Origin: an uncultured Erythrobacter sp.
GTDB taxonomy: Bacteria; Pseudomonadota; Alphaproteobacteria; Sphingomonadales; Sphingomonadaceae
Direction: 5' to 3'
Assembly (NCBI GenBank): GCA_947488755.1
Contig: CANLAD010000001.1
Coordinates: 1,502,247-1,566,246 of the forward strand
DNA: 64,000 bases
Part shown: piece after piece, positions 35,046 through 44,766 of the stretch
How the letters are laid out: each line of letters starts with the position of its first letter
Numbering within the stretch: the first letter of the stretch is position 1
The notes under the pieces: model-generated
Told to the model about the DNA's origin: nothing
What the model saw: only the letters and a program-made list of their open reading frames with translations
The model's database searches: none
Translations under genes and position numbers: made by a program

Positions 35046-38000
35046 TTAGAAAGCGAAGCGCAGGTTGGCGCGCGCAGAATGCGCATTGTAGCCGTCGGCG
35101 AAGTCACCGAGATAGCCAAGCTCCAGTCCGAAGCCTTCCGTAATCCCGACCATTGCACCAGCGGCCACCTCGAAGCGGTCCTGCTCGCGGAGCGGCAGGT
35201 GCGCGGTGAACGGCGCAATCTCGGCCGAGCTCAGCAGGAAGCTGCGCGGGCTGTCTTCGAGATCGTGGATGTAGGTTGCTTCGGCGAAGGCCTGGATGAC
35301 CGAGGACACGTCCCCGTTGATTTCCAGACCACCGCGCAGTTCGGAGAACTTCGCGTCACCACGCTCGATATCAAATCCGAAACCACCGGTTTCGGTCGTA
35401 TCGTCAAAGTTGATGTTCGCGTGGTGGAAGCCGATCGTCGGGATGATCCCGACATTGTCGCCACTAGCCAAATCGACACCGAACTCAGCGCGAGCGAAGT
35501 AACCGTCGAAGTCGTATTCCGACCCGATGTCTCCAAAGAAGCCAGTCCGATCTGCTTCGACGTCACCAGTCAGGTACGAGACTTCGACATTCACGAAGCT
35601 GTCCTGGAACAACACCGCCGAAGCGTAACCGCCGACCTTGATGCTCTCCACGTCGGAGTTGCCACGGACAACGCCAGCGCGATCGACGTCGTCGTTGTCG
35701 ATATCGGCATAGCTGCCGATGACCCCGAGCGAGAAGTTGTCGAGCGCGATGAAGTCCGCACCAGCGGTGAAGATCAGCTGCTCACTCTCGTAACCATCGG
35801 TCGACAGCGTACGAGCATCCTGATCCGCCCCGCGGTACATGACCTGGCCCCAGACACCCCCACCCTCAGTTGCATGGGGGTGAGCGATCGCCTGGCTTGC
35901 CGCACTCGCGGTTTCGAAGATCTCGCGAGCCACACCTTCGCTGAGCGAGGGCAGGGCATCGCTGGCCGCATTGCGGAACGCATCGACACTCGGCAGATCG
36001 TTGAGATCGTCGAACGCATCGTCGCCAAGCGTTCCATCCTCAACCGCGAGGGCGAGCGCATCACCGAACACGCGCAGGTTGCGATCGGTATCATCGGCAA
36101 GCGGGTTGTCCGCTTCGACGGTGACACTGAGCAGGCCCACAGGCGTGTAAGCCAGCAGCTGATCATCATCGATGATGTTGATCGTGCCGCCGAGGTCTTC
36201 CTCATCATCGCCGTCGAGAACCAGAACCGTCTGGCCCAGCAACTCGCGATCGAGCGGAGTATTGACAGTGACGAGACCGGTATCGGCAAGTGTAATCGTG
36301 CCATCGGTCGTCAGGGAATCGACGCCAAGATCGAAAATCACTTCGCCAACGATGGTGAAGTCATTTTCGAGCGAACGATCGCCTTCGATTTCGAGATCGT
36401 TGAGCGTGCCTCCGAGAGTGGAGCCTAGCTCGAAATTTTCGAAATTTTCCAAGATCGAGTCGTCGAACACGTCGTCCCGGTCGAGAATGCCTGCGAGGAT
36501 CACGGTGTCCTCGCCGTCTCCACCGTCGATTTCCCCATCAACGGACGTCAGACGACCCTCCAGGATGAAGGAGTCATTCCCATCTTCCAGCTCGATATCG
36601 CCAATGACGCTAGCATCGGTCCACTGCTGGAACTGGTCGTCGCCATCTCCGAGAGCCACAGCATCGCCGCTGGTGCCTTCGATCGTGCCAAAGTTGGCCA
36701 CGACTTGACGGTTGCTGTTATCGACAACCGGATCTTCGTCCATGTCGGTGTCGTCGTCCATGTCATCCATGTCCGTGTCGTCATCGTCCATGTCGTCCAT
36801 GTCGTCGTCGTCGTCATCGTCGTCACTAGCGAAAGCCAGGATGCCGATTTCGCCGCGGATGACACCACCAGCTTCGTTCGTCACCGTGGACTCTTCGTCA
36901 GCTTCGCCCTCGAAGGAGATGGCCGCAAGTTGCGAACGATCAACGGCTGTATCGACGTCATCCATGTCATCGGTATCGACGTCGTCCATGTCGTCCATGT
37001 CATCAAGGTCATCAAGGTCGCCCGCGACCGCCTGGATCAGACCGGAATTAGTGATGTCGCCCTGATTGAGCGACACCGCATGATCATCGCCCGACTGGAT
37101 GGTGCCGGAGTTCGTCAGAGTGAACGCCGTAACCGTCGAGGCGTCGATGGCTGAGGCGTCGTCGGCTTCGACCAGACCAAGATTGACCACAGTAGCGCCA
37201 TCGACGTTTGCGAGAATGCCCGCAACGCCATCGGTATCAACGACACCGGTTTCAGCGATCGTCAGGATGCTGTCGTCGGTGCCTTCGATCACGAGCGTAT
37301 CGGTGACCGAGCCGGACAGCGTGATGTCGCCGCCAAGGATCGAGAACGAACGATCCGAGTCGCCGGTCAGGTTGATGCTGCCGGCACCAAGATCGCGGAA
37401 GCCGACATTCTCGAAGTTCACATAGTCGGCATCGATCGCGTCGACGTCGGGACCATCGGTGTCGTCATCATCATCATCGTCGTCGTCATCATCTTCACCG
37501 TCGAGGCTCGCGGTGATCCCGGCGATGTCGACTTCGAACACATCATCGCCGTTGTTGCCGAAGACAAGCCGGTCTTCCCCGTCACCACCATCGACGAGAC
37601 CGTCGACGCTGGAGCCGTTGAAGATCTGGAATTCGTCATCACCGTCACCGAGCAGAGCGGCGTTGCCGTCCGTGCCAGTGATCGAACCGAAGTTGACCAC
37701 GGTGTTCGATGCGACCGTCAGCGAGGCATCGATACCGGTGGCACCCGAAACGGTGCCCGAGTTGGTAACGTTGCCGCCAGCGAACAGAAGGATGGCGGTC
37801 GTGTCCTCACCGTCAGAGCTTACATCACCGCTATTGTCGAGTTCGGCATCACCGCCAAGCGTTATCGCGATCGAGCCGTCGCCAGTGGTCGTGACCGATC
37901 CATCATTGTCGATCGTGCCATCGCCAGCCAGGAATATAGCGCCGACGTCCTCACCTTCACCGGTGATGCTGCCATCAACACCATTGGTGACAGTGCCCGA

Positions 38001-40412
38001 GCCGATTATCGCAACAGCGATCCCAGCTTCCCCGGTTACGGAGATCGTGCCCGTGTTGTTGATCGTAGCGTTGGTGACATCTTCAGGATCGAGGATGTTG
38101 TTGGCGAAGATCGCGATACCTTCCTCGGCGTCGGTCGTGATCGTTCCGCTGTTGTTGACCGTCAGGCCCTCGACATCGGTCGCGTCGATTGCGTTGGAGT
38201 CGGCGGAGCTGATCGTGCCGGCATTGGTGATCGTGTAGTTGTTGGTGTCTACGTCGACACCTTCGCCTTCCTCGACTTCGATGGAGCCAGTTTCGGTGAC
38301 CGTCAGGCTGCCCGCGCCAGTGGCGAGAACCGTTTCGACCAGAGAACCATCGAGGATAATGTCGCCGCCCAGCAAGGTGATCGATTCTTCGCTTTCGCCG
38401 GTCAGGGTGAACGCACCGGCGGTCGAAAGGAAGGCGAGATTTTCAAAGCCCTCAAACTGATCTTCGTCGTCGAAATCACCCAGGTCGCGAGTGGATCCGT
38501 CCACCGAAGCGTTACCGAAAACGAGCGTGTCGTCGCCATCGCCGGCACTCACAAGACCGCCGAGAACACCCGTATCCCATTGCTGGAACTGGTCATCGCC
38601 GTCGCCCAGCAGAACCGCATTGCCGTCGGTACCGGTGATGGTGCCGAAGTTGGCGATCGTCTGCTCTTCGCCGCCGAAGGAAGCGTCGATACCGACCGCG
38701 CCACTGATGCTGCCGCCCGCGAGGTTGAAGACCGTGCCTTCCCCTTCGAGCACGACACCATCCGAATCATCGCCACTAGCGGTGATCGAGCCGCTGTTGC
38801 GCATGACCACGCTACCAACCGCCAGAATGCCGTCGGCATCCTCGCCTGCGGTTGTGAGGACGCTGTTTTCTTCGAGGTTGATCAGGCCATTGTCGCCGAT
38901 CGCAATGCCGATCGCACCGTCGCCGGTCGTGCTGATCTCGGCGTCGCTTTCTACGATCGAGCCATCATCGGCGATTACCGCGATCGCGCCGGCACCCGAG
39001 GTCGAAATGACGCCGGAATTGAACAGGTTGGAGCTGGTACCCATGTCCACACCAAACGAACCATCACCCTCGGTGGTGATGCTGTCATTGGTGACCACGA
39101 GGCTGTCATCGCCCACCTCGACACCGCTTGCAGCGTCACCCGAAGTGGCGATCGAGCCGTCGTTTTGCACATACGAGTCATCACCGAGAGAAACACCAGC
39201 CGCGCCATCGCCAGTTGTGACGATCGACGCCTCCAGCTTGTTGATGAACTCGCCACCGTCTCCGCTCATTACGATCGCGGCAGAATTCAAACCGCTCGTC
39301 GTGATACTGCCGCCATTCTCGACCCGCCCCGAACCAACAATGGCGACCGCGCCAGCGAAATCGCCAGCAGTGGTCAAGACACTGTTTTCGTCGAGATTAA
39401 CCTGCGAGCCCTCTCCAGCGATGATGCCGAACGCGTCGTCACCGGCCACCTCAATCGTGCCGTCGGATTCGACGATGCTGTTCTCTCCGACCACAATAGC
39501 GGTTGCAAGACTGCCGGATGTCGCAATCGTGCCAGAGTTGAAAACGCTCCCATCTTCAAGCGTCGAGACACCAAAGGCTTGCTCACCCTGGGTATGGATG
39601 CTGCCATTGTTCACCACCTCGGCGTCACCACCCATGTCGATGGCAATTCCGAACTCTCCGAAAGTCTGAATGGCGCCGGAATTCTCGACCCGGCTGTCTT
39701 CGCCAAGCACAACGCCGAAACCACCCGCGCCCGTCGTGACGATCGAGCCATCGACGCCGTTAATAACCTCGGTACTATCGGCGCCGAACACGCCGACCGA
39801 GTTTTCGCCGTCGGTGCGAACCAGACCGCTGTTGGTGAAGCTGCTACCTTCACCGAGAACGACACCATCCGAGGCATTGTCGCCGGTGGTGTAGATCGTG
39901 CCAGCATTTGTGATCGAGCCATTCTCGGTCACTTCGACCCCAGCGGAGCCCTCTCCAGATGTCTGAATGAAGCCATTGATCGTTACATTCGATCCCGCTT
40001 CGAGAAGTAGAGCGCCTTCGTCGTCGCCATCGGTGACGATTGCACCATCAACTACCCCCTCCACGTCGCCCAGCAGAACGACGCTGTCCTGCACATAAGC
40101 GCCGTCCTGAATGTCGAGGGTCAGGTCGCCGCCAAACCCGTCTTCATCATCGTCGCTGTCGTCGCCATCGCTGTCATCGCTATTGCTGTCGGTGTCACCG
40201 ACAACCGTAATGCCGTCGGCATCGACGCCGGGGACACAGGTTACGAGACCATCGACCTCAGTGCACTCTTCCGCATTGCCTGGCACGGTCGGAGCCGTCG
40301 GCGCAGGCGCAGGCGCGCCACTAGCGAAAGCGGGGCCGGAAATGCCGGCGGTAAGAGCAAGAACCGAAGCGCCGCCAATGGCGCGAAGTTTCGTCGAAGT
40401 AAGGGTGGTCAT
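35046..40412 (-). CDS. Giant autotransporter (type Va) with repeat passenger, RTX-like motifs and Asp tracts
   Basis: 1788 aa from the ATG at 40412, which has GAGG 6 bases upstream. In-frame ATG 40424 and TTG 40433 lack good sites. A signal peptide (AIGGASVLALTAGISGPAFASG) is followed by repeats of about 23 residues with the pattern GSIxTxGxxAxGVxLGxxSxVxN, typical of a beta-helix. Three larger modules end in GDGDDQF/GDGDDEF and GDGDDTLVFG-like strings, and three Asp-rich tracts lie at 37455-37500, 36958-37020 and 36735-36835. The last 275 residues (35046-35875) form a beta-barrel starting GGGVWGQVMY and ending RANLRFAF, with terminal Phe. Adhesion or surface-layer roles are likely but unproven. 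Confidence 0.85.
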   Translation of the reverse strand: MTTLTSTKLRAIGGASVLALTAGISGPAFASGAPAPAPTAPTVPGNAEECTEVDGLVTCVPGVDADGITVVGDTDSNSDDSDGDDSDDDEDGFGGDLTLDIQDGAYVQDSVVLLGDVEGVVDGAIVTDGDDEGALLLEAGSNVTINGFIQTSGEGSAGVEVTENGSITNAGTIYTTGDNASDGVVLGEGSSFTNSGLVRTDGENSVGVFGADSTEVINGVDGSIVTTGAGGFGVVLGEDSRVENSGAIQTFGEFGIAIDMGGDAEVVNNGSIHTQGEQAFGVSTLEDGSVFNSGTIATSGSLATAIVVGENSIVESDGTIEVAGDDAFGIIAGEGSQVNLDENSVLTTAGDFAGAVAIVGSGRVENGGSITTSGLNSAAIVMSGDGGEFINKLEASIVTTGDGAAGVSLGDDSYVQNDGSIATSGDAASGVEVGDDSLVVTNDSITTEGDGSFGVDMGTSSNLFNSGVISTSGAGAIAVIADDGSIVESDAEISTTGDGAIGIAIGDNGLINLEENSVLTTAGEDADGILAVGSVVMRNSGSITASGDDSDGVVLEGEGTVFNLAGGSISGAVGIDASFGGEEQTIANFGTITGTDGNAVLLGDGDDQFQQWDTGVLGGLVSAGDGDDTLVFGNASVDGSTRDLGDFDDEDQFEGFENLAFLSTAGAFTLTGESEESITLLGGDIILDGSLVETVLATGAGSLTVTETGSIEVEEGEGVDVDTNNYTITNAGTISSADSNAIDATDVEGLTVNNSGTITTDAEEGIAIFANNILDPEDVTNATINNTGTISVTGEAGIAVAIIGSGTVTNGVDGSITGEGEDVGAIFLAGDGTIDNDGSVTTTGDGSIAITLGGDAELDNSGDVSSDGEDTTAILLFAGGNVTNSGTVSGATGIDASLTVASNTVVNFGSITGTDGNAALLGDGDDEFQIFNGSSVDGLVDGGDGEDRLVFGNNGDDVFEVDIAGITASLDGEDDDDDDDDDDDTDGPDVDAIDADYVNFENVGFRDLGAGSINLTGDSDRSFSILGGDITLSGSVTDTLVIEGTDDSILTIAETGVVDTDGVAGILANVDGATVVNLGLVEADDASAIDASTVTAFTLTNSGTIQSGDDHAVSLNQGDITNSGLIQAVAGDLDDLDDMDDMDDVDTDDMDDVDTAVDRSQLAAISFEGEADEESTVTNEAGGVIRGEIGILAFASDDDDDDDDMDDMDDDDTDMDDMDDDTDMDEDPVVDNSNRQVVANFGTIEGTSGDAVALGDGDDQFQQWTDASVIGDIELEDGNDSFILEGRLTSVDGEIDGGDGEDTVILAGILDRDDVFDDSILENFENFELGSTLGGTLNDLEIEGDRSLENDFTIVGEVIFDLGVDSLTTDGTITLADTGLVTVNTPLDRELLGQTVLVLDGDDEEDLGGTINIIDDDQLLAYTPVGLLSVTVEADNPLADDTDRNLRVFGDALALAVEDGTLGDDAFDDLNDLPSVDAFRNAASDALPSLSEGVAREIFETASAASQAIAHPHATEGGGVWGQVMYRGADQDARTLSTDGYESEQLIFTAGADFIALDNFSLGVIGSYADIDNDDVDRAGVVRGNSDVESIKVGGYASAVLFQDSFVNVEVSYLTGDVEADRTGFFGDIGSEYDFDGYFARAEFGVDLASGDNVGIIPTIGFHHANINFDDTTETGGFGFDIERGDAKFSELRGGLEINGDVSSVIQAFAEATYIHDLEDSPRSFLLSSAEIAPFTAHLPLREQDRFEVAAGAMVGITEGFGLELGYLGDFADGYNAHSARANLRFAF

Positions 40413-40628
40413 CGATAGCCTCATTTGTGGCAAGAAAGAAACGGTCGTTGGCAGCGCTACTAAACCAAAGCCAATAAGGTTTCGTAACGCCGCGTAAGGT
40501 GACTAGGCCACATGCCTACAGCATAACACGTGAAAGAAAAGGTTTTCCGGTCGAGAATGCATCCAAACGCAAGCACTTATTCCCGGTTTTAAGTAGTCGT
40601 GTGACTCTTTTGCATCACCAACAAAGCG

Positions 40629-41111
40629 TTAACCACGACCGCGGTAGGTCTGCACACCTTGTTCTGGCACCCACAACCCTTGGGGTATCGGGCCCGATTG
40701 CCAGAACACATCGATCGGAATGCCGCCGCGCGGATACCAATATCCTCCGATCCGGATCCATTTCGGATGCATTTCTTCTGCAAGTCGTTGTCCGATGCCG
40801 ACGGTCACCTCTTCGTGAAAGCCATTGTGATTGCGGAAGCTGCCCAGAAACAGCTTGAGGCTTTTGGACTCAACGATCGTCTCGCCCGGCGCATAGTCGA
40901 TCACCAGATGCGCGAAATCGGGCTGGCTGGTCACCGGGCACAGCGAAGTGAACTCGGGCGCGACGAATCGCACCAGATAAAGCGCTCCGCTGCGGGGATT
41001 GGGCACGTAGTCCAGCCGCGCCTCTTCGGGCGATTGCGGCAACGGTGTATCTTTGCCGAGGAAGGCGGGCTGCCCGGCGTTTTCGCCGGTGGCATCAGGT
41101 GTGGTATCCAT
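40629..41111 (-). CDS. queF: 7-cyano-7-deazaguanine (preQ0) reductase
   Basis: 160 aa from the ATG at 41111, the normal length of the short, YkvM-type QueF. The catalytic Cys is in [15 protein letters not shown], the QueF motif [20 protein letters not shown] follows, and the active-site Glu/His pair is present. It reduces preQ0 to preQ1 with NADPH in queuosine synthesis. It is divergent from 41268 with 156 bases between starts. Confidence 0.95.
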   Translation of the reverse strand: MDTTPDATGENAGQPAFLGKDTPLPQSPEEARLDYVPNPRSGALYLVRFVAPEFTSLCPVTSQPDFAHLVIDYAPGETIVESKSLKLFLGSFRNHNGFHEEVTVGIGQRLAEEMHPKWIRIGGYWYPRGGIPIDVFWQSGPIPQGLWVPEQGVQTYRGRG

Positions 41112-41267
41112 GCCGCGTAGTTGGCGCGAAAGCGCACGGCTTGCAAGCGGGATACTGGACGCGAGCGAGTGGGCTTCTATGGATCTATGATACGAGCGGG
41201 CGCGAACCGGAGTGCGTCGCACCCATACATTCGAAGAATTGCCGGAAGAACCGAGACCCCTGGTTAG

Positions 41268-42599
41268 ATGATGCGTGCATCGCCACACGAAACGACCAAC
41301 GCCTTTCGAGCCACCCGCGCGGCGATGAAGCTGAGCGCGGTGAGCGTCATCGCGCTGGTTGGGCCGCTTGCAACGGAGCCGGTCGCGGCATCGCCCGGGT
41401 CATTCACTCTGCCCGAACCCACGCCGACACCGACGCCAGTCCCCCAGGGGCCGGTGGACGAGCGCGCCGGCGTGCCAATCGCGCCGCGCGTCATTCCGCT
41501 GGAAAGAGCACCAGAGCCACTCCCGGCGCCGCCGACACCCACACCCTCTCCGACACCCACCCAAGCTGAGACACAGACATCCGCTTCGCCTCCAGAGCCT
41601 GAAGCGGAGCCGGCGTCGGAGGTGTCGCCTGCGGCAGAGCCTTCGCTCGCAGATGAGACGGGGCCCGATCCGTCTGAGGCGGATGCAGAAGCGCCGGAAG
41701 ACGAGAGCGAAACCGTCGCGCCCGGCTTTGAAACACTGCCGATTCCCGAAGCGCAGACAACCGCGCCATCTCAAGACACGACGATCAGTGGCGAAGACGA
41801 CACGCGGCCCGACCGGACCGTTCCGGATCAGCGTGAAGACAATTCGATCCGCAATCTGATCTTCGCGCTCATCGCTCTCGCCGCTCTTCTAGCTGCGGGG
41901 CTGGGCTGGACCTTCTGGCGGCGAAACCGCGATGGCGACGAAGATCAGGATACCCGCGCGGGCCGCATTGTCGCCAAGGTCAATCGCATGATGCCAGACA
42001 CGACCCCGCCTGTCTTTAAAGGCAGAGCCGATCCTGCGCTCTCCCTTGCCGCCGGGGCATCATCGGCAGCCGCGAACGCAGCCTTGGAGCCGATCCGCCT
42101 CGACCTGTCACTCGAAATTGCGAGCGCCAGTTGCAGCGTAATGAACCTGACGCTCGAATGCAGGATCGTGATTGCCAATCGCAGCGATCAACCGGCGCGC
42201 GACTTGACGCTGTTCGGCGATCTTTCAACCGCGCGTGCGGGCGAAGAGCGTATGACATACGGGCAAGGCAAGCCGATCGAAGCGATAGACAGGATCGGTC
42301 CGCGCCAAATACGGCGCATCAGAACAATGCTGCAATTGCCACTGCGGGAGATCAATGCGATCCGCCAGGGCGAGCGGCCTGTCTTCGTGCCGCTTGCGCA
42401 TATCCGGGTCGAAGGATCGCCCGATATCGAGTTTGCCCGCAGTTTCGTGATCGGCTCGCGCAGCGCGGCGAACCGGGGACGTCTGCATCCACTGCCGCTC
42501 GACGTGTCGCCCGGCGGGGTTCACGGCCTCATTGCTCAACCTGTGCGTGAACCCGTCACGCAGGAGACAGAGGCATCCACGATTGCTGCCACGGTCTGA
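41268..42599 (+). CDS. Proline-rich, membrane-anchored hypothetical protein
   Basis: 443 aa. A signal-like segment ([21 protein letters not shown]) leads into a disordered Pro/Glu/Thr region (about 45-195) with PTPTPTP runs. A membrane helix with [22 protein letters not shown] lies near residues 200-215. The C-terminal domain (about 255-440) has alternating strands [20 protein letters not shown] with two cysteines. It looks like a surface or envelope protein; I recognise no family. Start at 41268 or the adjacent ATG at 41271. Confidence 0.7.
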   Translation: MMRASPHETTNAFRATRAAMKLSAVSVIALVGPLATEPVAASPGSFTLPEPTPTPTPVPQGPVDERAGVPIAPRVIPLERAPEPLPAPPTPTPSPTPTQAETQTSASPPEPEAEPASEVSPAAEPSLADETGPDPSEADAEAPEDESETVAPGFETLPIPEAQTTAPSQDTTISGEDDTRPDRTVPDQREDNSIRNLIFALIALAALLAAGLGWTFWRRNRDGDEDQDTRAGRIVAKVNRMMPDTTPPVFKGRADPALSLAAGASSAAANAALEPIRLDLSLEIASASCSVMNLTLECRIVIANRSDQPARDLTLFGDLSTARAGEERMTYGQGKPIEAIDRIGPRQIRRIRTMLQLPLREINAIRQGERPVFVPLAHIRVEGSPDIEFARSFVIGSRSAANRGRLHPLPLDVSPGGVHGLIAQPVREPVTQETEASTIAATV

Positions 42600-42687
42600 G
42601 CGACGGGACCGACCCCGTCCCGCGCGTGCCGGGGAGTTCAAGCAACGGGGTTGGCGCTGGGCTGCACGCGCGCTACCGCTGGTTGCC

Positions 42688-43554
42688 ATGATGAAAACGA
42701 TGCCCGATCTAATTTCGACGCAATGGCTTGCCGACAGGCTTGGTCAGCCCGCTCTCGTGGTGCTCGACGCCTCGCGCCATCTTCCCGGTGCCGAGCGGGA
42801 TCCTCACGCGGAGTATCTTGCTGCGCACATACCGGGCGCGCGTTTTCTCGACCTGGCCGGTCTGGTTGATGAGACCTCCGCCGTGCCGCAGGCAATTGCG
42901 CGACCGGACCAGCTGGCGGGGCGACTGGCCGAACTCGGTGTTTCGGCAGGTGATTGCATCGTGTTCTATGATGATAGCGCGATCAGGACTGCAGCGCGTG
43001 CATGGTTCATGTGCCGCGCGCATGGGATCGAGAGCGCTGCGATCCTCGATGGCGGCCTTGGCAAGTGGCGTGACGAGGGCCGCCCACTCGATAGCGGTCA
43101 GCCCGAAATCGCTTCCGTCTCGCCGCCCTCCACCGCCGCTCCATCGCGGGTCGCCACAAAGGCGGAGATGCTCGCCAATCTCGATAACGGGCGCGGTGAT
43201 GTATGCGAGCAGGTGATCGATGCGCGCGGAGCCGATCGGGTGTTCGGCGGCGGTGACGATCCTGTTCACGGCGGATCCAACGGGCGCATTCCCGGTTCGC
43301 TGAACCTCCCCTTCGGCCAGGTGTTCGAGCCCGACGGTACATACAAGGCTCCCACTGAATTACGCGCCGCATTCGAGGCGGCAGGGATCGACTGGGACCG
43401 CCCGATCATCACCACATGCGGCAGCGGAGTGACCGCGAGCGTGCTACTGTTCGCGCTGCATCTCGCGGGCAAGGACGACGTGCGGCTCTACGATGGAAGC
43501 TGGATGGAATGGAGCGCCGATCCGGCGACACCGAAGGCTCAGGGACCGGCATGA
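42688..43554 (+). CDS. sseA: 3-mercaptopyruvate sulfurtransferase
   Basis: 288 aa from 42688; ATGs at 42691 and 42700 are alternatives. Two rhodanese domains are seen. The second has the active-site loop TTCGSGVTAS, whose CGSGVTA sequence is the mercaptopyruvate sulfurtransferase type rather than the thiosulfate type. It moves sulfur from 3-mercaptopyruvate to thiol acceptors or cyanide. The stop overlaps the next start (ATGA), so it is coupled to the cystathionine beta-lyase gene, both handling cysteine sulfur. Confidence 0.92.
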   Translation: MMKTMPDLISTQWLADRLGQPALVVLDASRHLPGAERDPHAEYLAAHIPGARFLDLAGLVDETSAVPQAIARPDQLAGRLAELGVSAGDCIVFYDDSAIRTAARAWFMCRAHGIESAAILDGGLGKWRDEGRPLDSGQPEIASVSPPSTAAPSRVATKAEMLANLDNGRGDVCEQVIDARGADRVFGGGDDPVHGGSNGRIPGSLNLPFGQVFEPDGTYKAPTELRAAFEAAGIDWDRPIITTCGSGVTASVLLFALHLAGKDDVRLYDGSWMEWSADPATPKAQGPA

Positions 43555-44753
43555 GCCGATCGGACCGGAACGCCGACCTCGCGCCCGATACGCGCGCTGC
43601 CCGAGCCGGTCGCCGCCGCGAGTGGACCGGTGCGGTCGTCAACCCCCCGGTTTGGCGCGGCTCGACCCACCTGTTCGAAAGCGAGGAAGCCCGCCAGCAG
43701 GCTCTCGCCTCCAACACCGACGGCGATTTTTTCTACGGTCGCCGGGGCTCGCCAACGCAGTGGTCGCTGGCCGAGGCACTGACTCAGCTTGAGCCCGGCG
43801 CCCACGGCACGGTGCTGTACCCCAGCGGGGTCGCGGCAATTGCCGGGTCGCTCCTCGCCGTGCTCAGACCGGGCGATCACCTGCTGATGAGCGACAATTC
43901 CTACGACCCGAGCCGCTCGATGGCGACCGGGTTGCTGAAGCGCATGGGCGTGACGCACACCTTCTTCGATCCGCTCGATGTTTCCGCATTCGAGGCGTTG
44001 GTGGCCGATCACACCCCGCGCGGCGTATGGCTGGAAAACCCCGGGAGCCTGACGATGGAAGTGTGCGACGTGCCCGCGCTGACCGCGATTGCGCGCGAGG
44101 CGGGCGCGGTCGGCATGATCGACAACACCTGGGCCGGCCCGCTTGGCTTTGCCGCGCTCGATCATGGCTGCGACATCACGATAATGAGCCTGTCGAAGCA
44201 TGTCGGCGGGCATTCGGACCTGATGATGGGTTCAGCAAGCGCTGGTGAGCGCTGGTATCGCGCGCTCCGACGAACTTCGCAGGAATTGGGGCAGGTGGTC
44301 TCGCCCGACGATGCCGCTCTTGCCTCGCGCGGCCTTCGCACCATGCCCCTGCGCCTTGCTCGCACCAGAGATAGCGCGGTGCGCATCGCCGCCTGGCTCA
44401 ACGATCAGCCGCCGGTGGCGCGCGTGATGTGTCCGATGCTTCCCGATGATCCCGGCCACGAATTGTGGCGACGCGACTTTACCGGCGGGTGCGGCCTGTT
44501 CAGCTTCGTGCTCGCGAGCGACGATCCCGAGGCGGGTGCGCGCGTGGTCGATGCGCTAGAGTTGTTCGGGATAGGTTACAGTTGGGGCGGATACGAAAGC
44601 CTCGCACTGCCGATCCATCCTCACCAACACCGCACAGTGATGGACAGCGCGACCTCCGATGGACAGCAGGCCATTCGCCTCTCCATCGGGCTCGACGACC
44701 CTGAGGATCTGATCGCCGATCTCGACCGCGCGCTCACGGGATCCGTGGCTTGA
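43551..44753 (+). CDS. metC: Cystathionine beta-lyase
   Basis: 400 aa, overlapping sseA by 4 bases. A PLP-dependent Cys/Met-metabolism enzyme: the N-terminus has VVNPPVWRGSTHLF, NTDGDFFYGRRGSPTQWSL binds the phosphate, and the PLP lysine is in IMSLSKHVGGHSDLMMG. GIGYSWGGYESLALP near the C-terminus is the MetC signature. It cleaves cystathionine to homocysteine, pyruvate and ammonia. Confidence 0.93.
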   Translation: MSRSDRNADLAPDTRAARAGRRREWTGAVVNPPVWRGSTHLFESEEARQQALASNTDGDFFYGRRGSPTQWSLAEALTQLEPGAHGTVLYPSGVAAIAGSLLAVLRPGDHLLMSDNSYDPSRSMATGLLKRMGVTHTFFDPLDVSAFEALVADHTPRGVWLENPGSLTMEVCDVPALTAIAREAGAVGMIDNTWAGPLGFAALDHGCDITIMSLSKHVGGHSDLMMGSASAGERWYRALRRTSQELGQVVSPDDAALASRGLRTMPLRLARTRDSAVRIAAWLNDQPPVARVMCPMLPDDPGHELWRRDFTGGCGLFSFVLASDDPEAGARVVDALELFGIGYSWGGYESLALPIHPHQHRTVMDSATSDGQQAIRLSIGLDDPEDLIADLDRALTGSVA

Positions 44754-44766
44754 TCAGTAGCACTCG

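Noticed and set aside
35079..36428. Long open frame on the plus strand opposite the autotransporter, and several more up to 40010
   Set aside because: They are mirror frames of a repeat-rich GC-biased gene; their products are low-complexity and lack any domain or ribosome site, while the minus strand has signal peptide and barrel.
35876..40300. Regular repeats that looked at first like a CRISPR array
   Set aside because: The repeats are in-frame protein repeats of about 23 residues with variable DNA, not identical 28-37-base repeats with unique spacers, and no cas gene is present.
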